DNA of 34,483 bases from DASXBA01 sp046729895 (GTDB taxonomy: Bacteria > Actinomycetota > Thermoleophilia > Solirubrobacterales > Thermoleophilaceae): NCBI GenBank assembly GCA_046729895.1, contig JBKPHP010000022.1, forward strand, positions 1 to 34,483, read 5' to 3'. Below are positions 16,585 to 23,928 of this stretch, in pieces. Every line of letters starts with the position of its first letter. Within the stretch, counting starts at the first letter, position 1. Made by a program: the position numbers and the translations under genes. A model generated the notes under the pieces. It was not told the DNA's origin, made no database searches, and saw only the letters and a list, made by a program, of their open reading frames with translations.

Positions 16585-18006
16585 ATGTCCACGCCTCGCT
16601 CCCAGACCTCCGCGCCCGCCGGCATAGAGCCGGGCTCGTTCCGGGACCCGGAGAGCCGCGTCTTCTATGCCGGCGACGCGATCTACCGGGCGCTCTCGAA
16701 GGAGGGGATGGAGGACTTCGAGGCCTTGGCCGCGAGCGGCCTCCTGGACGATCCGCGCATCGTCCGAACGGAGCGGGCGGACGGCGCGCCCGCCGCCGCC
16801 GGCGTGCTCCCCACGGAGATCGCCGGCGTTCTGAAGCACGAGCGCGTCCCGTTCGTCTCCTACCCCTATGAGTGGACCTTCTCGATGCTCAAGGACGCGG
16901 CGCTGCTGCAGCTGGACCTGCTGCTGGCCGCCCTCGAGCACGACCTGATCCTCAAGGACTCGTCGCCATACAACGTGCAGTTCAAGGGGGGCCGGGCGAT
17001 CTTCGTCGATGTCGGCTCGTTCGAGCGCGTGCGCGAGGGCGAGCCGTGGGTCGGCTATCGCCAGTTCTGCATGCTGTATCTGTACCCGCTCCTCCTCCAG
17101 GCGGCGAAGGGGGTCCCCTTCCAGCCCTGGCTGCGTGGCTCGATCGACGGCGTCACCCCGAAGCAGATGCGCGGCTTGATGTCGTTCCGCGACCGGTTCC
17201 GGCGCGGCCTCACCACGAACGTGTTCCTCCACGCGCGGCTCGAGGAGCGGTACGCCGACCGGCCCAAGGAGACGAAGCAAGAAGTCAAGCGCGCGGGAAT
17301 GGGCAAGCAGCTGATCGTCGCCAACGTGCGCAAGATGCGAAAGCTCGTCTCGCGGCTCGAGTGGGACCCGCCCGCGGGGGTGTGGGTCCGCTACGGGGAG
17401 CGCAACACCTACACGGACGAGGACGCCCGCCGCAAGGACGACTTCGTCCGCGAGATGGCGACCTCGAGGCCATGGCGACTCGTCTGGGACATCGGCTGCA
17501 ACAACGGGCGTTATTCGAGAATCGCCGCGGAGGGGGCCCGCTATGTGGTGGCGGTGGACGCCGACCAGGGGCCTGTCGAGCTGCTCTACCGGGAGCTGCG
17601 GGACGCGGGCGAGGAGACCGTCCTGCCGCTGACGATGAACCTGGCCGACCCGTCCCCGGGTCTGGGCTGGCGGGGGCTCGAGCGCAAGGCGCTGCCGGAT
17701 CGCGGCAGCCCCGACCTGGTGCTCGCGCTCGCGCTCGTCCACCACCTCGCGATCAGCGCCAACGTCCCGGTCGCGGAGCTCGTCGACTGGTTCGCGAGGC
17801 TCGGCGGCGCCCTCGTGGTCGAGTTCCCCACCCGTGAGGACCCGATGGTGCAGAAGCTGCTCGCGCCGAAGCGCGAGGGGCTCCACCCGGACTACGAGCT
17901 CGGGTTCTTCGAGCGTTGCCTCGGCGAGGCGTTCGACGTCACGCGGAGCGAGCGGCTCCAGTCCGGCACGCGGGCGCTCTACTTCGCGGTCCCCAAGCAG
18001 GCATGA
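16585..18006 (+). CDS. Two-part protein: kinase-like segment fused to a SAM-dependent methyltransferase
   Basis: A 473-residue protein. The first half contains LILKDSSPYNVQFKGGRAIF then VDVGSFE (about residues 118-144). The D-x-x-x-x-N spacing followed after a short hairpin by a D-x-x-S/D turn is like the catalytic loop and metal motif of aminoglycoside/lipopolysaccharide-type kinases, though the usual lysine and nucleotide loop are not clear. The second half is a class I methyltransferase with LVWDIGCNNGRYSRIAAEGA (motif I) and VVAVDADQGPVELLYREL, then DLVLALALVHHLAISANVPV. The ATG at 16585 is preferred over one at 16549; neither has a ribosome binding site. The stop overlaps the next ATG as ATGA. 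Methyltransferase assignment is good; the kinase reading is inference. Confidence 0.8.
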   Translation: MSTPRSQTSAPAGIEPGSFRDPESRVFYAGDAIYRALSKEGMEDFEALAASGLLDDPRIVRTERADGAPAAAGVLPTEIAGVLKHERVPFVSYPYEWTFSMLKDAALLQLDLLLAALEHDLILKDSSPYNVQFKGGRAIFVDVGSFERVREGEPWVGYRQFCMLYLYPLLLQAAKGVPFQPWLRGSIDGVTPKQMRGLMSFRDRFRRGLTTNVFLHARLEERYADRPKETKQEVKRAGMGKQLIVANVRKMRKLVSRLEWDPPAGVWVRYGERNTYTDEDARRKDDFVREMATSRPWRLVWDIGCNNGRYSRIAAEGARYVVAVDADQGPVELLYRELRDAGEETVLPLTMNLADPSPGLGWRGLERKALPDRGSPDLVLALALVHHLAISANVPVAELVDWFARLGGALVVEFPTREDPMVQKLLAPKREGLHPDYELGFFERCLGEAFDVTRSERLQSGTRALYFAVPKQA

Positions 18007-20141
18007 GCACTGCCGAGAGGGCGGCTCGGGTGCGCCCAGGCGAGTCGACTCGCAGCGAGTTCTGGAAGGGCGTCTTCTGGGACTTCGCCCACCTCGCGGT
18101 GCTGTCTGCGTTCGCCGTGGCTCAGCCCCTGTTCAATCTGCTCTCGGACAACCCGGAGTTCTTCGCGGCACGGGGCGCGCCGTCGTTCGACGTGATCTCG
18201 TTCGGGATCTACGCGGTGCTGTTGCCGCCGGTCGCGGGGATCGCTCTCGAGCTGCTGGCCGGGCTGGTACACCGCCGCGCCCGGCAGGCCGTGCATCTCC
18301 TGCTGGTGGCGGGGCTGGTCGCGCTGTTCGCGGCCGAGCTCCTGAAGAAGACGATCGACGCCTCCGACAGCGTGTTGATCGTCGCGTCGGCGATCCTCGG
18401 CCTGCTGGCCGCCTTCGCCTACGCCCGCGCCGAGGTCGTTCGCTCCTTCCTCAACGTCCTCTCGCCGGCGCCACTCGTCTTCCTGTTCATCTTCCTGGTC
18501 ATCTCGCCCGTCTCGAAGCTCGCCTTCGCGAGCGAGGCGGGTGCCCGGACGGTCGGCGGGGTCTCACGCACCAACATCGTGATCGTGCTCTTCGACGAGT
18601 TCCCGGTCAACTCCCTGCTCGACGACCGGGGGCTGGTGGATCCCGTGCGCTATCCCGCCTTCGCCTCGCTCGCGCGGAACTCCACCTGGTTCCGCAACGC
18701 TTACGCGATCTACGACTCGACCGAGCGCGCCCAGCCGGCGATCTTCGACGGCAACCTGCCCTCCAAGGACAAGCTGCCGACTTCCGCCGACCACCCGCAC
18801 AGCATCTTCACCCTGCTGGCCAAGACCCACCGCCTCAACGTGTCGGAGGAGGCCACGAGCGTCTGCCCACGCGACCTCTGCAAGGACGAGCGGCTCGACG
18901 AGTCGTACGGCGACCGGATGAAGTCGATGTTCGACGACCTCGGTCTCGTGTGGCTGCACGTCGTCTCGCCGCCCGGCATCGAGCACGACCTCACCTCGGT
19001 GTCCGAGAACTGGGGCAACTTCGGCGGGGGAGACGGAGGAGGCGGCGGCGGAGGCCCCGGCGACCAGCCGAACACGCGCGCGAACCTGAACCGAAACCGC
19101 AACAAGCGCTTCGACCAGTGGGTCTCTCGGATCCGCAACGAGCCCCGGCCGGCACTCAACTTCAAGCACACGCTGCTGCCGCACGTGCCGTGGCAGTACC
19201 TGCCGGACGGCAAGCAGTACCGACGCCCGGCACGGGACCCGATCCCGGGGCTCTCCAGCGAGGCGTACAACGACCCGACCCAGATCGAGTCGCTCTACCA
19301 GCGCCACCTCCTCCAGTCCGGCTTCGCTGACCACGAGCTCGGCGAGCTGCTTCGGCATCTGAAGCGGAGCGGTCTCTACGACAAGTCCTTGATCGTGGTG
19401 GCCGCCGACCACGGCGTCGCCTTCGATCTCCACAAGCGAGACCGCCGGACGCTGACCCGGGCCAACGCCGAGGAGATCGGACCGATCCCGTTCTTCCTCA
19501 AGGCGCCCGCGCAGAAGAAGGGCCGGATCAACGACACCTACGCGGAGTCGATCGACATCCTGCCGACGATCTTCGACGTGCTGAACATCGACCCCAAGGT
19601 CAAGATGGACGGCCAGTCCGCGTTCAGCCCGACGGACCGCCGCCGGCGGCGGATACGGATCCTCCAGCGCAACACGTTCAAGACGCTCTACTTCGACATC
19701 CCGCGCTGGGAGCGGCGACACCACAACCAGCTCGAGCGCAAGCTTGCGCTCTTCGGGGACGGGCGTGACGGTCCCCTGCGCCTCTTCCGTATCGGGCCGC
19801 GCCAGGACCTTCTGTTCAAGCCGCTGTCGAGCTTCAAGGTATCGGCGGGCTCGGGCGCGAGCTTCGTGGCGGCTCGGGAGTACCCCCACGTGGACCTGCG
19901 GGCGCCGACGATCCCGGTGCACGTGACCGGGCACCTCAAGGGCGTCCCCACCGGCCGCGATCTCGCGATAGCGGTCAACGGGAAGATCGAGGCAACCACC
20001 CGCAGCTTTCATCTGGCGACGAACAACGACGTGATCTTCGCCGCGATGGTGCCCGAGCCGTCCTTCCACCAGGGACGCAACCGGGTCGAGGTCCTGGAAA
20101 TCGAGCCCGGCGGCGGATTGCGCCGGTTGGGGGCCGCCTGA
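18003..20141 (+). CDS. Membrane-anchored alkaline-phosphatase-fold (sulfatase-like) protein
   Basis: A 712-residue protein with about four or five N-terminal hydrophobic helices (residues about 25-195) and an extracytoplasmic catalytic domain. That domain opens TNIVIVLFDEFPVNSLL, the usual first metal-binding Asp of the alkaline phosphatase superfamily. FRNAYAIYDSTERAQPAIF would hold a Ser/Thr nucleophile. HTLLPHVPWQYLPDGKQY and LIVVAADHGVAFDLHKRD supply further metal ligands (Asp-His). No Cys for a formylglycine lies at the nucleophile position, so phosphatase, phosphodiesterase or phosphoglycerol-transfer chemistry is likelier than sulfate hydrolysis. A glycine-rich insert (about 339-355) interrupts the domain. 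The ATG overlaps the previous stop (ATGA). An envelope-polymer modification role is inferred from context. Confidence 0.86.
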   Translation: MSTAERAARVRPGESTRSEFWKGVFWDFAHLAVLSAFAVAQPLFNLLSDNPEFFAARGAPSFDVISFGIYAVLLPPVAGIALELLAGLVHRRARQAVHLLLVAGLVALFAAELLKKTIDASDSVLIVASAILGLLAAFAYARAEVVRSFLNVLSPAPLVFLFIFLVISPVSKLAFASEAGARTVGGVSRTNIVIVLFDEFPVNSLLDDRGLVDPVRYPAFASLARNSTWFRNAYAIYDSTERAQPAIFDGNLPSKDKLPTSADHPHSIFTLLAKTHRLNVSEEATSVCPRDLCKDERLDESYGDRMKSMFDDLGLVWLHVVSPPGIEHDLTSVSENWGNFGGGDGGGGGGGPGDQPNTRANLNRNRNKRFDQWVSRIRNEPRPALNFKHTLLPHVPWQYLPDGKQYRRPARDPIPGLSSEAYNDPTQIESLYQRHLLQSGFADHELGELLRHLKRSGLYDKSLIVVAADHGVAFDLHKRDRRTLTRANAEEIGPIPFFLKAPAQKKGRINDTYAESIDILPTIFDVLNIDPKVKMDGQSAFSPTDRRRRRIRILQRNTFKTLYFDIPRWERRHHNQLERKLALFGDGRDGPLRLFRIGPRQDLLFKPLSSFKVSAGSGASFVAAREYPHVDLRAPTIPVHVTGHLKGVPTGRDLAIAVNGKIEATTRSFHLATNNDVIFAAMVPEPSFHQGRNRVEVLEIEPGGGLRRLGAA

Positions 20142-20159
20142 CCCGGGGACCGGGCCGCG

Positions 20160-20370
20160 ATGGCGAAGGGAAGAGTCGGAGGGGCGGTGCGAAGCGGCCT
20201 GCCAACGAGATCGTCAGCGCCCTGGTGGACGCCGGCAAGTTCCTGGCCGCCCGTTCGACAACGTCTTCAAGATGGACAGCCACAAGCCCAACGTGGGCGT
20301 GAACTGGGGCTTGGCGGCCTTGATCTACGCGGTCGTCGGCGGCTTCATCGCCCGGCTGCTGAGGCGCTGA
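20160..20370 (+). pseudogene. Frameshifted remnant of a small membrane protein gene
   Basis: No single frame covers this stretch, yet three pieces read as one protein. ATG at 20160 gives MAKGRVGG. From about 20189, in another frame, comes AKRPANEIVSALVDAGKFLA. From about 20251, in a third frame, comes PFDNVFKMDSHKPNVGVNWG, then a hydrophobic helix LAALIYAVVGGFIARLLRR and a TGA at 20370. The second junction lies in GCCGCCCG and would be repaired by one added C. The middle frame has no start codon of its own. A separate short product from ATG 20272 (32 residues) remains possible. It could be true decay or sequencing errors. The helix-plus-basic-end design is that of a small membrane protein; function unknown. 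Confidence 0.55.
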
Positions 20371-20377
20371 TCGCTCG

Positions 20378-20421
20378 AGCCGGACGGGGGCCTCCGCCAT
20401 CCGGCGGAGCTGCGACCGGCT
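20378..20421. terminator. Two-level hairpin between convergent units, likely bidirectional terminator
   Basis: An inner perfect 7-bp stem, CTCCGCC (20392-20398) with GGCGGAG (20403-20409) around the loop ATCC, sits inside an outer 6-bp stem, AGCCGG (20378-20383) with CCGGCT (20416-20421). It lies between the end of the small broken gene on the plus strand and the stop of the lipoprotein gene on the minus strand. No T-run. Confidence 0.55.
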
Positions 20422-20435
20422 AGTCCACGATCCCG

Positions 20436-20780
20436 TCAGAGATTGTCGATGCAGTCCTCGACCTGCTTCAGGACCTTGTCGCCGTTCCGCCGGACGTAGA
20501 TCAGGGCGCTGCCGCTCTGGATGGTGCCCTCGGCGGTGCCCTGGAATTGCTCGGCCTCCGCCAGCCCACGCGTCAGGAAGAAGCGAACGCGGGGCCCGGT
20601 GCGTGGGTTCCCGATCTGGATCGCGTCCTCCCCGCTGAGTCGCGCCGGGAGCTTATGCTCGTTCTTCAGGCAGTCGAACGCGACCCCGCGCCTTTCGTTC
20701 GAGTCGGGTCCTGCCTTGCCGCCGCCGCAACCGGTGAGGGCCAGCGCGAGCATGATGGCCGTGGAGCCGATCGTTCTCAC
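20436..20780 (-). CDS. Small secreted lipoprotein of unknown function
   Basis: A 114-residue protein with a short signal peptide, MRTIGSTAIMLALALTGC. LALTGC is a reasonable lipobox with the lipid-modified Cys at 18, followed by a Gly-rich spacer GGGKAGPDSNE. The mature part (about 85 residues) is mixed alpha/beta-looking, with two Cys residues (FDCLKNEHKLP and VEDCIDNL) that could form one disulfide linking its ends. The start is GTG at 20780; no strong ribosome binding site is seen. It lies 29 bases after the glycoside hydrolase on the same strand and is probably co-transcribed with it. I recognise no family. The lipoprotein call rests on the signal sequence alone. Confidence 0.7.
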   Translation of the reverse strand: MRTIGSTAIMLALALTGCGGGKAGPDSNERRGVAFDCLKNEHKLPARLSGEDAIQIGNPRTGPRVRFFLTRGLAEAEQFQGTAEGTIQSGSALIYVRRNGDKVLKQVEDCIDNL

Positions 20781-20809
20781 GCGGCCTGAGCCTAGCGTTC
20801 GTGCTCGGC

Positions 20810-22825
20810 CTACCCGAGCGGCGGGGTCCGTCCGAAGATGTCGCGCACTTCGAAGAAGCTCGGCTTGAAGCTGCCGTTCTGGTCGATCAGGCCCTTGTTG
20901 TTCCAGGGCGGGGTGGCCCGCCTCTCGTCATTGCCGCCTGTCCAGCCTGGGCCGACCCGGAAGTCCTTGAGGATCCAGATGAGCGAGCCGTTCACGTAGG
21001 GCCTCGCGGCGTGGATGGCCAGGTGCTCTCGCAGGAAGCTCGCCTGGAACTCGTACGTTCCGCGCGTGGTCGCCGGTCCGCTGCCGGTGGCCTCGGCGCC
21101 GAACTCGGTCACGAACATCGCGGTGCTCGGATGCTGGGCGTGAATCGCGTCGAGGAACGGGCCGAACTCCGCGCTCCGGGACGGCGGCCGGGTTTCGGGT
21201 GCCGTGCGGTACCAGCCGAAGTAGTCGTGGATGCCGAGCGCGTCGAGCGTGTTGAAGGCGGGCGAGTACGTGGGCTCCCCGATCCGGGCGTGACGGTCGA
21301 GCGCGACCAGGCGGGTGTTGTCGAGCTTGCGGATCGCCCGAGCGCCCGTGGCGACGTAGCGGGCGAACCCGGGCCCGACCGCGGCGTGCTCGAACCCCTC
21401 CTGCGCGAACTCGTTCCCGAGCGACCAGGCGAGTACCGAAGGGTGGCTCCGATCACGCAGGACGGTTCGGCGGGTGACCGCGATGCCGTCCCTGCGGACG
21501 CTTGGGCGGTCGAGGCTGCGGTTCGGGAGCTGGTAGACCGGCGCCATGCTCCAGACGAGGATCCCCAGGCGGTCGCACGCCTCCATGAAGGCCGGGTGGA
21601 GCGGGTACTGCGCGCGCGTGATCGTGGCCCCGAGCTGCCGGAGGTCGCTCAGCAGGTTCGAGCGCTGCCCCCGCGTGAGCGCGGAGCCCGTGGTGGGATC
21701 GTCCTCGTGGATGCTCGCCCCGCGCAGCTGGAGCTTGTGGCCGTTGAGCAGCACCCGACCGTCCCCCAGCCGCTGGATCTTCCGGACCCCGAACAGCCTG
21801 AGGAAGCTGGAGCGGCGCCGGCCGTCCACCGCGGCCGTTGCCGTGAGCCGGTAGAGACTGGGGCGACCCGGCTGCCAGAGGCGCGGCCGCCGGATCCTGA
21901 AGCTCGTGACGATCTCGCGACTCGAGTTGCCGCCGATCCGCCGCGGCGAGACCTCGATGCGTTGGGCCCTCCTGCCCTTGCCGCGCAACAGCAGGGCAAG
22001 CTGCACCCGCCGCGTTCCACGAGAGAGGTTGCGTATGACGAGGTGCACGTCGACGCGCGCCGAGCAGCGCACGCAGCGCTGCCGCGGGATGACCGCCAGG
22101 TCGCGGATGTCCACCGTGTCCACGGGCCTGACGTAGATCTCGCGAGAGATTCCTCCGAAGTTCCACCAGTCACCGCGGCCGTAGCCCTTCCAGTGCGTCA
22201 GGTCGTCGCGGCCGCGCCGGGTCGAGACCTTGACGACCAGGCGGTTGCGCCCCCTGCGCAGACCCTTCAGGTCGAGCTCGAAGGGCAAGTAGCTCGGCCC
22301 ACCCACGCCGATCTTCTTGCCGTTCAGCCACACCGCGGCGCGGTTGTTCACGGACTCGAAGCGGACGATCCAGCGACGGCTACCCCCGCGCGGGGCGCGC
22401 GGCAGCCTGAACTCCTTTCGATACCAGCCGACCCCCTGCGCGTCGAGCACGGTGTCGGAGGCGTTCCAGTTGTGCGGCAGCCCGATCGCGGTCCAGCCGA
22501 CCAGCGACCGCTGGGCGAAGTAGCGCCGCCGCTCACCCTGGAGCTCGTTGTCCTGCCGGAAGTACCAGGTGCCGCCGAGCAACAGCCGGTTCGGCTGACC
22601 CTCCCGGATGATCACCCTCTTGCTCGGCTTCTGCACCTTGAGCGGCGGTGGGGGAGGCGGCGGAGGGGCCGGCCCTGGCGGGGTCGGGGGGGCGCCGCCG
22701 GTCTGAGCCGCGGCCGGTCCGGCGAGCGCGGCCATTGCCGCGATGGCGAGTGTCGGCAGAAGTCGAGGCAAGCTGGCGAGGATGGGCGCGAGCGGCGTCC
22801 AGAGTACACGCTCGGGCCGCCGCAT
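20810..22825 (-). CDS. Secreted glycoside hydrolase family 2 enzyme
   Basis: A 671-residue protein with a basic-then-hydrophobic export signal ending near PAAAQ (about residue 40) and a Pro-rich linker with a run of eight prolines. The GH2 plan follows: sugar-binding domain (LGGTWYFRQDNE, IGLPHNWNASDTV, GVGWYRKEF, NRAAVWLNGKKIG), an immunoglobulin-like domain, then a TIM barrel (LQLRGASIHEDDPTTG, GATITRAQYPLHPAFMEACD). The acid/base Glu is E472 in WSLGNEF and the nucleophile Glu is E574 in FVTEFGAEATG. Family members act as beta-galactosidases, glucuronidases or mannosidases; the sugar is not predictable here. The ATG at 22825 gives the complete signal peptide; the frame is open far upstream without meaning. 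Its position within a glycan locus suggests trimming of the cell's own polymer or scavenging. Confidence 0.92.
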   Translation of the reverse strand: MRRPERVLWTPLAPILASLPRLLPTLAIAAMAALAGPAAAQTGGAPPTPPGPAPPPPPPPPLKVQKPSKRVIIREGQPNRLLLGGTWYFRQDNELQGERRRYFAQRSLVGWTAIGLPHNWNASDTVLDAQGVGWYRKEFRLPRAPRGGSRRWIVRFESVNNRAAVWLNGKKIGVGGPSYLPFELDLKGLRRGRNRLVVKVSTRRGRDDLTHWKGYGRGDWWNFGGISREIYVRPVDTVDIRDLAVIPRQRCVRCSARVDVHLVIRNLSRGTRRVQLALLLRGKGRRAQRIEVSPRRIGGNSSREIVTSFRIRRPRLWQPGRPSLYRLTATAAVDGRRRSSFLRLFGVRKIQRLGDGRVLLNGHKLQLRGASIHEDDPTTGSALTRGQRSNLLSDLRQLGATITRAQYPLHPAFMEACDRLGILVWSMAPVYQLPNRSLDRPSVRRDGIAVTRRTVLRDRSHPSVLAWSLGNEFAQEGFEHAAVGPGFARYVATGARAIRKLDNTRLVALDRHARIGEPTYSPAFNTLDALGIHDYFGWYRTAPETRPPSRSAEFGPFLDAIHAQHPSTAMFVTEFGAEATGSGPATTRGTYEFQASFLREHLAIHAARPYVNGSLIWILKDFRVGPGWTGGNDERRATPPWNNKGLIDQNGSFKPSFFEVRDIFGRTPPLG

Positions 22826-22837
22826 CCAGGCGCCGTT

Positions 22838-22852
22838 TCGCCTGCTACCGTG
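22838..22852 (+). promoter_or_regulatory. Possible -10 region shared with the promoter at 16252
   Basis: TCGCCTGCTACCGTG here differs at one position from 16252-16266 upstream of the small-membrane-protein unit. Both contain TACCGT, fitting TANNNT. It would drive the plus-strand operon starting at 22964 with a leader of about 100 bases. No -35 box is evident. Confidence 0.28.
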
Positions 22853-22963
22853 ATGCGCTCGACCCGGCCGTCCCACCACGCGGCTCAGCAACTGACAGGG
22901 AAAGGCCGGGCGTCCGCGCGGACGAGCACCACACAGGCGGTGCGCCGATTCCGGCACCGAGCC

Positions 22964-23920
22964 ATGAACCGACGCTTCGCGGTCATCCAAGCCCTCTTCT
23001 CGCTGGTCGCCCTGGCGGCGGTCGTCTGGTGGGGTTCGCATCAGGACGCTCCCGAGCTGCCGAGCACCGCCGGGGCCCTGGCCTGGCTGCTCGCCGGCGC
23101 CGGGTTGTACGCCCTCGTGACGCTGCTCCGCGGCGAGCGCTGGCACCGCGTGCTGCACCTCACCGGGGTGAAGGCCGGCCGCGCCGACAGCTACGGTCTG
23201 ACCACCGTCGGTTACATGGGCAACAACGTCCTGCCGGCCCGCGCCGGTGAGATGCTCAGGGTGGTCCTTCTCTCGCGGCGCACGGAAGCCGGCAAGCGCA
23301 TGCTGCTCGGCACCGTTCTCGCGGAGCGGATCCTGGACGCCCTGGCGCTGGGCTCGATCTTCGTCCTCGTGGTCTACCTGGTCCTGCGGAAGACCACGCT
23401 TCCCAGCGACCGCCCGCTGCTGGTGGCCGGGGCCGGCCTGGTCCTGCTCGCCGTCGCGTTGGTCGCCTTTCGCGCGCTGCGCAGGCGGGGCGCGCTCGGG
23501 CGGCTGCACGAGTTCCTGCGGCCGCTTGCCGGCGCCCCGCGGGCGCTGGTCAGCCGCGAGGGGCTCGTTCTGCTGGCCGCCTCCCTCCTGATCTGGTCCG
23601 TCGAGGCAACCGTGTACCTCGCCGTCGCCCGCTCCGTGGAGCTGGAGATCAGCGGCATGGGCGCCCTGTACGTCGTGGCGCTGACCAACCTGTTCGCGAT
23701 GCTCCCCGCCGCGCCCGGCTACGTAGGCACATTCGACGCCGCGGTCGTCTTCGGCGTCAAGGCGATCGGGGGCACCGGCTCCGTCGCCTTCTCCTACCTC
23801 ATCCTGCTGCGCTTCCTGCTCTTCGTGCCGATCACGCTCGTCGGGTTGCTCGTGCTGGTGACTCGCTACGGCGGCTGGTCGCGCGTACGCGCGGCTGCGC
23901 GCGTCGAGGCCAGCGCGTAG
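22964..23920 (+). CDS. UPF0104/LPG-synthase-transmembrane-region family protein (flippase-like)
   Basis: A 318-residue integral membrane protein of the family related to the membrane half of lysylphosphatidylglycerol synthase (MprF). The hallmark GYMGNNVLPARAGEMLRVVL (about residues 85-104) is present, followed by a second-half motif ALTNLFAMLPAAPGYVGTFD and a final helix pair ending near LLVLVTRYGGW. About 8 hydrophobic helices are visible. Relatives are linked to lipid or glycolipid flipping and glycan assembly. The start at 22964 places MNRRFAVIQALFSLVALAAV directly before the first helix; an upstream in-frame ATG at 22853 would add an Arg-rich leader. It is first in a four-gene operon with gaps of 4-8 bases. 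Confidence 0.87.
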   Translation: MNRRFAVIQALFSLVALAAVVWWGSHQDAPELPSTAGALAWLLAGAGLYALVTLLRGERWHRVLHLTGVKAGRADSYGLTTVGYMGNNVLPARAGEMLRVVLLSRRTEAGKRMLLGTVLAERILDALALGSIFVLVVYLVLRKTTLPSDRPLLVAGAGLVLLAVALVAFRALRRRGALGRLHEFLRPLAGAPRALVSREGLVLLAASLLIWSVEATVYLAVARSVELEISGMGALYVVALTNLFAMLPAAPGYVGTFDAAVVFGVKAIGGTGSVAFSYLILLRFLLFVPITLVGLLVLVTRYGGWSRVRAAARVEASA

Positions 23921-23928
23921 CGGCCCGC

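Noticed and set aside
20801..23920. A single plus-strand open frame of over 1000 codons
   Set aside because: Its first two thirds are antisense to the GH2 gene and read as Arg/Pro/Glu-rich nonsense; only the part from 22964 is a real membrane protein.
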